From: Bacteroidales bacterium
GTDB lineage: Bacteria; Bacteroidota; Bacteroidia; Bacteroidales; UBA6680
Direction of reading: 5' to 3'
Length of the DNA: 46,608 nucleotides
Assembly: GCA_025210735.1 (NCBI GenBank)
Contig: JAOARD010000021.1
Span: forward strand, 1-46,608
Part shown: positions 18,345 through 24,803 of the stretch, in pieces
How the letters are laid out: every line of letters begins with the position of its first letter
Position numbering within the stretch: the stretch's first letter is position 1
Position numbers and translations under genes: made by a program
Notes under the pieces: model-generated
Seen by the model: only the letters and a program-made list of their open reading frames with translations
Told to the model about the DNA's origin: nothing
Database searches by the model: none

Positions 18345-19226
18345 TTACTCATCACAATATTCAAGTTCCATCATATAGTACCACAAATCATCATATCTAA
18401 CAGAGTGCTTTCCATATGTACTATAATACCTACGCATTGAATATCTTTTTGTCTTATTGTTCAAGTATACTGTTTTTATTGCAGGAACACAATCTATCTT
18501 TCCTACTCTAGACCACACTGTACCAACTTTATAATTATAATAACTTTTGTCTGGAATTATAAATGCAATAAATATTCCTTCCTTCGGAACCTTTATATTA
18601 TACTCTCTTATATGAACCTTCACCCATTTTTGTCTATTGTTTTGATTCTTTTTAACTTCTATATTTTTTTTAAAAATAGGTTTACCAGGTAGTCCTGTCA
18701 TACTATCTTTTGATATAAGATTAGCTTGAAAAGGTTGATATTGCAGTCCTTTAACTCCCTTAAAATCAGCAACGGCATAATTTATCGATTTTATAATTTT
18801 ATCTGTTTCATATGGAATATATGTTACACCAACACTGTTAAAGCTAAAATTAGTTGCTGAAGTAAAGTTCCCCTTTATTGCTTTACTTAAATTATATTTT
18901 TTTCTTTTTGCTGTAATTAATACAGAATCTACAATATATGTCTTAGGTACTAATCTTACAGTCAAATTCATTGTAAAGTTCTGTAATGATCTATTTAAAG
19001 TATTATAATTTATATGAGTAAAGATCAACTCTATATTGGTGTCTTCATTAGATATATTAATTTTACCATTCCTGTCAGTATAACCAATAAAATCTCTAAC
19101 AACATATACTGATACGTCTTTTATCGGTTCATTTGTATTAATATCAACAACAGTTATTTCTATTCCTTTCACGTCAAAAGATAAAGAAAATAAAATCAAT
19201 ACTAATAAAAATACTATTCTAGACAT
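18345..19226 (-). CDS. Secreted carboxypeptidase-regulatory-like protein, paralog 4
   Basis: A protein of 293 residues: signal peptide (MSRIVFLLVLILFSLSF), then a carboxypeptidase-regulatory-like beta-sandwich (about 22-105: VVDINTNEPIKDVSVYVV, IGYTDRNGKINIS, ending VLITAKRKK), then a second beta-rich domain with the family signature QPFQANLISK, WVKVHIREYNI and KVPKEGIFIAFIIPD. The N-terminal domain is the one found at the front of SusC/TonB receptors, but here no receptor follows. It ends MMELEYCDE, a tail shared with paralogs 1 and 2. It directly follows peptide gene B, mirroring the arrangement after peptide A. Function unknown; a partner, receptor or protection protein for the peptide is conceivable. 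Confidence 0.8.
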   Translation of the reverse strand: MSRIVFLLVLILFSLSFDVKGIEITVVDINTNEPIKDVSVYVVRDFIGYTDRNGKINISNEDTNIELIFTHINYNTLNRSLQNFTMNLTVRLVPKTYIVDSVLITAKRKKYNLSKAIKGNFTSATNFSFNSVGVTYIPYETDKIIKSINYAVADFKGVKGLQYQPFQANLISKDSMTGLPGKPIFKKNIEVKKNQNNRQKWVKVHIREYNIKVPKEGIFIAFIIPDKSYYNYKVGTVWSRVGKIDCVPAIKTVYLNNKTKRYSMRRYYSTYGKHSVRYDDLWYYMMELEYCDE

Positions 19227-19296
19227 AGTAATAATGTTTAATAAACATACCTCTCTTATGAAGAAAATAAATTTACACTAATTAACGAATACTAAA

Positions 19297-19320
19297 AGGT
19301 ATCCTTAAAAGGATACCTTC
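19297..19320 (-). terminator. Hairpin after peptide gene B
   Basis: A perfect 10-bp stem AAGGTATCCT / AGGATACCTT with a 4-nt loop, beginning 9 bp after the peptide stop. On the minus strand it is followed by TTTTAGTATT, so it is a plausible partial terminator. The equivalent place after peptide A holds a hairpin of unrelated sequence. Confidence 0.7.
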
Positions 19321-19329
19321 ATTAGCTTT

Positions 19330-19560
19330 TTATAAAGAACAACCTCCTAATCTATCAAATTCATTTTTGATAAGACCAAATAATTTAGTTTCTGTACAAT
19401 GCCATGTACATACTACCGCTACAGGCACATCTCCTGGCCCTAATTTAACATCCATTGTGCCTGGAATTTCAACGCAATTAATCTTACCACCGTTTGTCTT
19501 CTTCAACTCATCTTTTGATAATTCTTTTACTCCATCAACATTTAAAATATTGTTAATCAT
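19330..19560 (-). CDS. Double-glycine leader peptide B (Cys-rich, secreted)
   Basis: A peptide of 76 residues. The leader is residues 1-25 and ends ELSKDELKKTNGG, with Leu at -12, Glu at -8, Leu at -7 and Gly-Gly at -2/-1, the recognition pattern of C39 exporters. The 51-residue core begins KINCVEIPGTM and carries four cysteines at 29, 51, 55 and 74, the middle pair as C-T-W-H-C and the last in GGC. Residues 1-36 are identical to those of peptide A at 22390-22620 and the rest differs except for the Cys, Trp and Gly positions. Four conserved cysteines and a VKOR/thioredoxin enzyme in the locus suggest two disulfides. I see no class IIa YGNGV box and no lanthipeptide modification genes. Toxin, pheromone or structural peptide are all open. 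Confidence 0.85.
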   Translation of the reverse strand: MINNILNVDGVKELSKDELKKTNGGKINCVEIPGTMDVKLGPGDVPVAVVCTWHCTETKLFGLIKNEFDRLGGCSL

Positions 19561-19641
19561 AATAATTTAATTTAAAAAATTTTACTTTCCCAAACTATTT
19601 AAGACACTTGGGGGTATGTCTGTTTTCAGCTGAGAATATTT
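19451..19641 (-). repeat. Duplicated leader/upstream block, copy B
   Basis: 191 bp matching 22511-22701 with only four differences at a constant offset of 3060 bp. It covers codons 1-36 of the peptide gene, the 5' untranslated region, and about 80 bp upstream. The upstream part holds a -7-like TAGTTTGG (19590-19597), an AGACA...TGTCT dyad and a TTTTCAGCTGA motif. Both coding differences are silent. Confidence 0.9.
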
Positions 19642-19654
19642 TTAAGTTTTAGTC

Positions 19655-20545
19655 TTAATTTGTTCTTTCCAGTATTATGTAAGAAATTTTTAAGTTAAAA
19701 TGCTTTTGTGTATAACTGAAAGTCAATTGATCTGTCTTATGCAAATTCCAATCATTATGCCAAGCACTAACAAAAGTTTTAGGTTTATTTTTCTTTGTGG
19801 TTAATATAACTCCTACACGTCCTTCTCCATTTCTTACATTATATTCATCATCAGATAAATTTGGATTCCCCATAAACTCAAGACCAACGAGCAACCCTTT
19901 TTCTGGTATCTCAATAGCAAACTCAGATAAATTAACTCTCAATTTCTTCATTCCGGGTTTAATTTCATAAATAAGAGGGGTATCAAGAACATTGTCTTTT
20001 TCTTCAAGCTTTCGTTGATTTGGGTAAATAACCCTTAACAACACATAAGCACTTTTTGTTTTCTGTTTTCTAAAATAAAACTCTACTTCATCTAAAAACC
20101 CACCAACACCTTCATTTACATGATATGCCAATATAGTTCCAACCGAACCAATATAAACATTCCTTTCTCTTTTACTATTTTTATAATTAGTTGACAGATA
20201 ACTACCTGGTTTAACGACAATTTCATCTAATTTTACAGCATTCTCGTCAAGGTAAATTACAGCAGTATCTTTCTTTATTAATTCACTTATAACAAGTGCT
20301 CTTCTTTTATATCCAATATGGGAGATGATTATTGAATCTGATTTACTATTTGGTACTTTCAAATTAAAGTACCCTTCTGAATTGGTGTATGTACCAATCT
20401 GTTTGTTTTTTAGAATTACAGAACAGAATTTCACAGGTCTGTTATCCGCATCTTTAACATACCCTTTAATCTGCTTCTCCTGTTCTGCTCTTATTGAAAG
20501 TATTGATGTATATATAATCAACATTAATACAAGTGCTCTCCTCAT
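19655..20545 (-). CDS. Secreted carboxypeptidase-regulatory-like protein, paralog 3
   Basis: A protein of 296 residues with a signal peptide (MRRALVLMLIIYTSILSIRA), then a clear carboxypeptidase-regulatory-like domain (about 25-110: KGYVKDADNRPVKFCSV, GTYTNSEGYFNLKVP, ISHIGYKR, LDEIVVKPGSY). The second beta-rich domain has IEIPEKGLLVGLEFMG in the place of IPKEGIFIAFIIP in the other paralogs. It is the most divergent of the four and lacks their YCDE tail, ending LERTN. It sits between paralog 2 and peptide gene B; its stop is 13 bp from the end of the duplicated block. Function unknown. Confidence 0.8.
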   Translation of the reverse strand: MRRALVLMLIIYTSILSIRAEQEKQIKGYVKDADNRPVKFCSVILKNKQIGTYTNSEGYFNLKVPNSKSDSIIISHIGYKRRALVISELIKKDTAVIYLDENAVKLDEIVVKPGSYLSTNYKNSKRERNVYIGSVGTILAYHVNEGVGGFLDEVEFYFRKQKTKSAYVLLRVIYPNQRKLEEKDNVLDTPLIYEIKPGMKKLRVNLSEFAIEIPEKGLLVGLEFMGNPNLSDDEYNVRNGEGRVGVILTTKKNKPKTFVSAWHNDWNLHKTDQLTFSYTQKHFNLKISYIILERTN

Positions 20546-20619
20546 AAATAATCTGCTTAGTATAGTGGTATAATATGCCAGACTAAATATTAAACGTAAC
20601 TTTACTTGAGTTATTATTA

Positions 20620-21504
20620 CTACTCATCACAATATTCAAACTCCATCATATAATAGTAATCACCAATACGATTTAATCTTGAATGTTCTGTTGATACTGA
20701 ATAAGTTTTATATCGAGCCCAACGAACTCTGGTTCCTATTGCTGGTGCAACCGGATGTAGTCCTGCTCTGGATCTAATTTCTCTATTGTCATAAAATTCT
20801 GAATCAGGAATTATAAACGCTATAAATATACCTTCTTTGGGCACCTTAATTTTATATGAACTAATATCAAGTTTAACCCACTTACTCTTCTCTCTTCTTA
20901 TAGTAGTATCTTGTATGAAGATTCTCTCTTTTGGCAATTTATTAATTGTATCAACAGTAAACAAATTTGCTTTAAATGGAAGATAGGTTAGTCCTTTTGT
21001 ACCATGGAACTCTGTTAATCTATATTTGATATTCTTTATATATCTTTTATTTGTGTATGGTACAAATGTGTACAGTATTGAACTCTGTGTTCCTAAAGAG
21101 CCATAAATAAAAGGATATATAGTCAAAAGTGCTCTTTGTATCCAGAAAGTTTCTTTTGCAACAACCTCAATCTCTTTAATACTATTTGAGATTTGCTTTA
21201 GTTTTATAACTGCTTTTTGGGGTAATGAATCGCATTTTACCTGCATTGTTACGTAACCAGGGTGTGTAAATACTAGAACAGAGCTATCAGATAATCCTTT
21301 TAATTCAACAACTCCCCTTTTATTGCTATATCCACAGAATTCATTATTGGCATATACCGCAACACTCTCTATTGCTTTACCTGTTGACAAATTACGCAGA
21401 TATACTCTCTTTACATCTTTACTAAATGCAGATATATTTATTATAGACAGAATCGTTATTGTTAGAATTTTAATTCGCACATATAACTTATTTCTATTAT
21501 TCAT
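20620..21504 (-). CDS. Secreted carboxypeptidase-regulatory-like protein, paralog 2
   Basis: From the ATG at 21504 the protein has 294 residues (a GTG lies one codon earlier). A hydrophobic N-terminus (about 10-28) is followed by the regulatory-like domain (VYLRNLSTGKAIESVAVYAN, GYSNKRGVVEL, IKEIEVVAKE). The C-terminal domain has LPFKANLFTVDTINKLP, WVKLDISSYKIKVPKEG and IFIAFIIPD, ending MMEFEYCDE. Its start lies inside the end of paralog 1 (ATGAATAA overlap), so the two are translationally coupled. It is closest in sequence to paralogs 1 and 4. The DNA around its 3' end resembles that of paralog 4 (GTAACTTTAC...GAGTTATTA), evidence of a cassette duplication. Confidence 0.8.
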   Translation of the reverse strand: MNNRNKLYVRIKILTITILSIINISAFSKDVKRVYLRNLSTGKAIESVAVYANNEFCGYSNKRGVVELKGLSDSSVLVFTHPGYVTMQVKCDSLPQKAVIKLKQISNSIKEIEVVAKETFWIQRALLTIYPFIYGSLGTQSSILYTFVPYTNKRYIKNIKYRLTEFHGTKGLTYLPFKANLFTVDTINKLPKERIFIQDTTIRREKSKWVKLDISSYKIKVPKEGIFIAFIIPDSEFYDNREIRSRAGLHPVAPAIGTRVRWARYKTYSVSTEHSRLNRIGDYYYMMEFEYCDE

Positions 21505-22348
21505 CACAATATTCTAACTTCATCATAAAATATTGATCAGGTAATCTATTAGTTTTATTATGCGGACTTTTAGGAAATCGTAAAGAATAAATTTCACTGC
21601 TCGTTTTTTTTATTCTTGTTTTTATTGCTGGAACAGCGCAATGAACTCCCGATCTTGATCTAATATACTTAACTTTATAAAATTCCTTTTCAGGAATGAT
21701 AAGAGCAATAAAAATTCCATTCTCAGGTATCTTAATCTTGTTCTTACTCACATCTAATGAGACCCACTTATTACCATCAGAATTATTTATTATAGTATCT
21801 TTATCAAGAAGGGGTTTATCAGGTAATTTACTTACAGGGTTTACTGTGAATAAATTTGCTTTAAATGCTAAATTCTTAAGCCCCTTAGTTCCTTTATAAT
21901 CTACGATTCTATACTTTATACTTTTAATATACTTATTATTTCTTTTGGGATAAAAAGTGAATAACTTATCATTCCACGATGGCATATACTTAAATGTAAA
22001 AGGTAATAATAATGTCCTACCAATCTTGTGCGGTCGTTTCGCTACAATCTCAATTTCATCAATATTTGTGGATCTTCTATGAAGTTTAATAACTGAATTC
22101 TCAACTAATTTATGACTTGGAATTCTTAATGGCATATACAAAGGGTGAGAGAACATAAAAATTACACTGTCTTTAGATAGTATAAAATCTATTTCTCCAT
22201 TTTTACCAGAATATGCAACAATCGAATTGTTACTATACATAGCTACATCACTTATATGTTGTCCTGTCTGAGAATCAATTAACACGAATCTAGTTGATTC
22301 CAAAATTACAGGAAACAACATAGGAAATATTAAACATAATATACGCAT
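21497..22348 (-). CDS. Secreted carboxypeptidase-regulatory-like protein, paralog 1
   Basis: A protein of 283 residues, the first gene after peptide A (41 bp). A short hydrophobic N-terminus (MRILCLIFPMLFPVIL) is followed by a diverged regulatory-like domain (LIDSQTGQHISDVAMYSN, AYSGKNGEIDF, IDEIEIVAKRP). The second beta-rich domain carries LAFKANLFTVNP, WVSLDVSKNKIKIPENG and IFIALIIPE, and the protein ends MMKLEYCDE. The C-terminal domain type is common in secreted Bacteroidota proteins without assigned function. Overlap with paralog 2 indicates a shared transcript and likely a shared complex. Confidence 0.8.
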   Translation of the reverse strand: MRILCLIFPMLFPVILESTRFVLIDSQTGQHISDVAMYSNNSIVAYSGKNGEIDFILSKDSVIFMFSHPLYMPLRIPSHKLVENSVIKLHRRSTNIDEIEIVAKRPHKIGRTLLLPFTFKYMPSWNDKLFTFYPKRNNKYIKSIKYRIVDYKGTKGLKNLAFKANLFTVNPVSKLPDKPLLDKDTIINNSDGNKWVSLDVSKNKIKIPENGIFIALIIPEKEFYKVKYIRSRSGVHCAVPAIKTRIKKTSSEIYSLRFPKSPHNKTNRLPDQYFMMKLEYCDE

Positions 22349-22357
22349 AATTAAAGT

Positions 22358-22382
22358 AAGTACCTGAAAAAATCAGGTACTT
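22358..22382 (-). other. Hairpin after peptide gene A
   Basis: A perfect 10-bp stem AAGTACCTGA / TCAGGTACTT with a 5-nt loop, 7 bp after the peptide stop and 9 bp before the next start codon. It may lower expression of the downstream genes relative to the peptide. Its position matches the hairpin after peptide B although the sequences are unrelated. Confidence 0.7.
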
Positions 22383-22389
22383 ATAAGTA

Positions 22390-22620
22390 TTAAAAATTTT
22401 TACATCCTCCCCAAACTATTTCTTCATTAATCTTTATTCCAAGAAAAGTTTTTTTACAATCCCACTTGCATTTAACACCAACATTTACACCTCCTGCACC
22501 TTCAATAGGTTCCATTGTGCCTGGAATCTCAACGCAATTAATCTTACCACCATTTGTCTTCTTCAACTCATCTTTTGATAATTCTTTTACTCCATCAACA
22601 TTTAAAATATTGTTAATCAT
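22390..22620 (-). CDS. Double-glycine leader peptide A (Cys-rich, secreted)
   Basis: A peptide of 76 residues with the same 25-residue leader as peptide B (ELSKDELKKTNGG at its end) and the same first 11 core residues. After residue 36 it diverges (EPIEGAGGVNVGVKCKWDC, then a Lys-rich stretch and WGGCKNF). Cysteines at 29, 51, 55 and 73 match those of peptide B, as do the Trp between the central pair and the GGC near the end. The core carries several Lys residues and would be cationic, whereas peptide B is closer to neutral. It lies just after the VKOR/thioredoxin gene and before paralogs 1-3. Expected route: leader cut by the C39 exporter, then disulfide formation. Confidence 0.85.
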   Translation of the reverse strand: MINNILNVDGVKELSKDELKKTNGGKINCVEIPGTMEPIEGAGGVNVGVKCKWDCKKTFLGIKINEEIVWGGCKNF

Positions 22621-22701
22621 AATAATTTAATTTAAAAAAATTTACTTTCCCAAACTATTTAAGACACTTGGGGGTATGTCTGTTTTCAGCTGAAAATATT
22701 T
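22511..22701 (-). repeat. Duplicated leader/upstream block, copy A
   Basis: Partner of 19451-19641. The upstream part contains a perfect 14-bp palindrome TTTTCAGCTGAAAA (22683-22696), an AGACA/TGTCT dyad (22662-22681) and the -7-like TAGTTTGG (22650-22657, one mismatch to TAnnTTTG), about 30 bp before the ATG. In copy B the palindrome has one mismatch. Confidence 0.9.
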
Positions 22702-24250
22702 AGTTATTCAATAACTCCTCTATAAATATTTTTAGATCTTCAGTATCATATCCATCCGGATACAGAGAGTTGTTAATAAGCATTGCCGGTGTATACGTTA
22801 TACCAGAAGCTATTAAAAACTCGTTCTGCTCTTTAATTACTCTATTACAGTACTCTCTGTTTACAATCTTAGGTAGTTTAGCCTCTATCTGTTCTGCAGA
22901 GAACCATTTACGCATCTGTTCTAATGATATCTCTGCCCCTTTATCAGCATACGTATCAATAAATCCTTTTGCAATCTCTTGTGTATTCTCATTTGAATCT
23001 AACAGATTAATTACAATATTAAGTTTCACAGACTCTTTATAGTCTGATAATAAACTATGATAGGTCAGAAAACTATCTTTACAATACTCACAGAAAGGGT
23101 TTATTACAGATGTAATGGTAACCTTAGGATTATCTGAACCATAACTCAATTGAGCTATATTATATTTACCTATGTTTAAGGTATTCTTATCAAGGAGTGT
23201 ATTAAACACCTCCATGTTACGTTTAAACTTAAGTAACCTTATTTTGTTGTTAAACAGAGCTTTCTTATCTGTTAATGATCTTTTTACAAATAACCAGATT
23301 AACAGAACAGCAATACCAATAATAGAAGTTCTTAATATATTCAGATAATCAATTGTAAATTGGTTAAGTTTAATTATACCAATAACAAAACCCACAACAA
23401 CTATAGCTGATGTAATAAGACACAACATACACCATTTCTTAATCTTTACAGATTGTATTACTATTGCTGCCATTACAAAAGGTATGGCTACCGCAAACAT
23501 TAAAAACATGGTTGTATAGTTATATCCCAACAGAGTATAGGTTATAATCTGTGTTGCAAAGAATGTTAATACAAGATCGCTAAATCCTACATTCTTATAT
23601 ATCTTACTACTATCTGAATTTATAACACCACTACAACCATTATTGCTACTTAATGCATTACATATCTTTTTTGCCAATGGTTCTGCTCTGCCAATCTCTG
23701 TTGATATAATAAGATAAGATACATATCCCCCTGTTAAAGCAACAACAAGAGTAATTAAACCATATAGGTGTTTATCAGCAATTGCATTTAATACTAAAAG
23801 TCCTAACAGAAGATATTCAATTCTGAACCTGTACCAACTATCAGGCTTTTTAATAAGGCTCTTTCTTTTTGCAGAGTCCTTATCTTCAACAGCAATTACC
23901 ACACCAGACCATATCTCTTCTAATTTCTGAGTACTTATATATGAACTATCACTCTTACTGAAATGAAGTTTTACTCCATTATTAGTTCTGTCTTTCTCAA
24001 TAAGAACTATATCCTGATGATCTTTATCAGACAGATATGCAATAAAAAGTTCCGGCAATTGCTGAAACGAACTGTAAGGTACAGATACAGCTACATTAGG
24101 TACCCTAAAATGGTTTAATGCAGCAGTAACCGACTCTGCATTTGGATAACCGGGATGAGAGAGGCATAATAGCCTCAAATCACCCTGATTAATATCGTAC
24201 CCTGAATTTCTCAGGTAAATATCAACAATTTCATAAACAGATTCATTCAT
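22700..24250 (-). CDS. C39-like / VKOR / thioredoxin fusion oxidoreductase
   Basis: A protein of 516 residues. Residues 1-130 resemble the substrate-binding fold of C39 peptidases (LCLSHPGYPNAESVTAALNHF, EEIWSGVVIAVED), but without the catalytic Q...CG motif, so it is a degenerate C39-like domain. A membrane region (about 145-330) carries the VKOR cysteines: C197 and C206 in the loop and the C274-M-L-C277 pair at the head of a helix. The C-terminal domain is DsbA/thioredoxin-like with FCEYC (C387, C390). VKOR proteins make disulfides by passing electrons from thioredoxin domains to quinone. In this locus it should oxidise the Cys-rich peptides, and the C39-like domain might dock their leaders. 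Helix count, and so the side on which the N-terminal domain lies, is uncertain. Confidence 0.85.
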   Translation of the reverse strand: MNESVYEIVDIYLRNSGYDINQGDLRLLCLSHPGYPNAESVTAALNHFRVPNVAVSVPYSSFQQLPELFIAYLSDKDHQDIVLIEKDRTNNGVKLHFSKSDSSYISTQKLEEIWSGVVIAVEDKDSAKRKSLIKKPDSWYRFRIEYLLLGLLVLNAIADKHLYGLITLVVALTGGYVSYLIISTEIGRAEPLAKKICNALSSNNGCSGVINSDSSKIYKNVGFSDLVLTFFATQIITYTLLGYNYTTMFLMFAVAIPFVMAAIVIQSVKIKKWCMLCLITSAIVVVGFVIGIIKLNQFTIDYLNILRTSIIGIAVLLIWLFVKRSLTDKKALFNNKIRLLKFKRNMEVFNTLLDKNTLNIGKYNIAQLSYGSDNPKVTITSVINPFCEYCKDSFLTYHSLLSDYKESVKLNIVINLLDSNENTQEIAKGFIDTYADKGAEISLEQMRKWFSAEQIEAKLPKIVNREYCNRVIKEQNEFLIASGITYTPAMLINNSLYPDGYDTEDLKIFIEELLNN

Positions 24251-24281
24251 AATTTAAATTCAACTATAATCCATGCTTTGC

Positions 24282-24599
24282 TTAATCGCCCCAATACAAA
24301 GATATGTCACAGGTGTGCCGTATTAAGTCATAGTTGCAAGAAAAACCTCCTTTTATCTCTGCCAACTCCTCAACAGTCGATCCCAACTCGTACCTAAAAC
24401 TCTGTGTATAAACATATGAGTTATGCTCATAGCTATACTCTACTTCGCCTCCCAAACATCTGATATTTTCAATATATCTCCAGATTTGTCGTTCTGAGAC
24501 TCCCAATTTCTTTGCAAACTCTTTCATTGTTCCGGTTCGCTTCTGTCTGATCAACTGATCCATTTGTTCATGCTTTTTGAACATTCTAATCATTCCCAT
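24282..24599 (-). CDS. HTH protein with C-terminal double-glycine motif and Cys tail
   Basis: A protein of 105 residues. Residues about 12-65 form a DNA-binding helix-turn-helix (MDQLIRQKRTGTMKEFAKKL, GVSERQIWRYIENIRCLGG), of the small HTH type frequent beside peptide genes in Bacteroidota. Residues 74-85 read STVEELAEIKGG: Glu at -8, Leu at -7, Ile at -4 and Gly-Gly at -2/-1, that is a C39 cleavage pattern. A 20-residue tail with C88 and C97 follows. So a regulator and a peptide-like segment share one chain. It may be a regulator that is cut, a peptide whose leader has become a DNA-binding domain, or a chance resemblance. It starts 204 bp downstream of the HlyD gene and is followed by the VKOR gene after 31 bp. 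Confidence 0.75.
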   Translation of the reverse strand: MGMIRMFKKHEQMDQLIRQKRTGTMKEFAKKLGVSERQIWRYIENIRCLGGEVEYSYEHNSYVYTQSFRYELGSTVEELAEIKGGFSCNYDLIRHTCDISLYWGD

Positions 24600-24711
24600 A
24601 AATTTCTGTTGTTTAGTTATTATTAATGATTCCCTCTACTCTAAATGCATAAATATCATTTAGAAATAATAGTATTAAAACTCTCTTTATTTAAACCCGG
24701 ATGTGCAATAT

Positions 24712-24754
24712 TTATACTCTGTTTAAACCATTATAAATGTCAAACAGAGTATAA
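24712..24754. promoter_or_regulatory. 13-bp inverted repeat upstream of the HTH gene
   Basis: TTATACTCTGTTT and its exact complement AAACAGAGTATAA flank a 17-nt spacer, between the HlyD stop (24804) and the HTH start (24599). There is no T-run, so an operator (perhaps for the HTH protein itself) is at least as likely as a terminator. Confidence 0.5.
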
Positions 24755-24803
24755 TATAAACCAATTGCATATTATGGTAACCCGGTATCTTACTTTGCTG
24801 TAA

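Noticed and set aside
19330..22620. Class IIa-like bacteriocins (bacteroidetocin type) as identity of the two peptides
   Set aside because: The double-glycine leader fits, but there is no YGNGV-like box, and the four-cysteine C-x-W-x-C pattern differs. Function left open.
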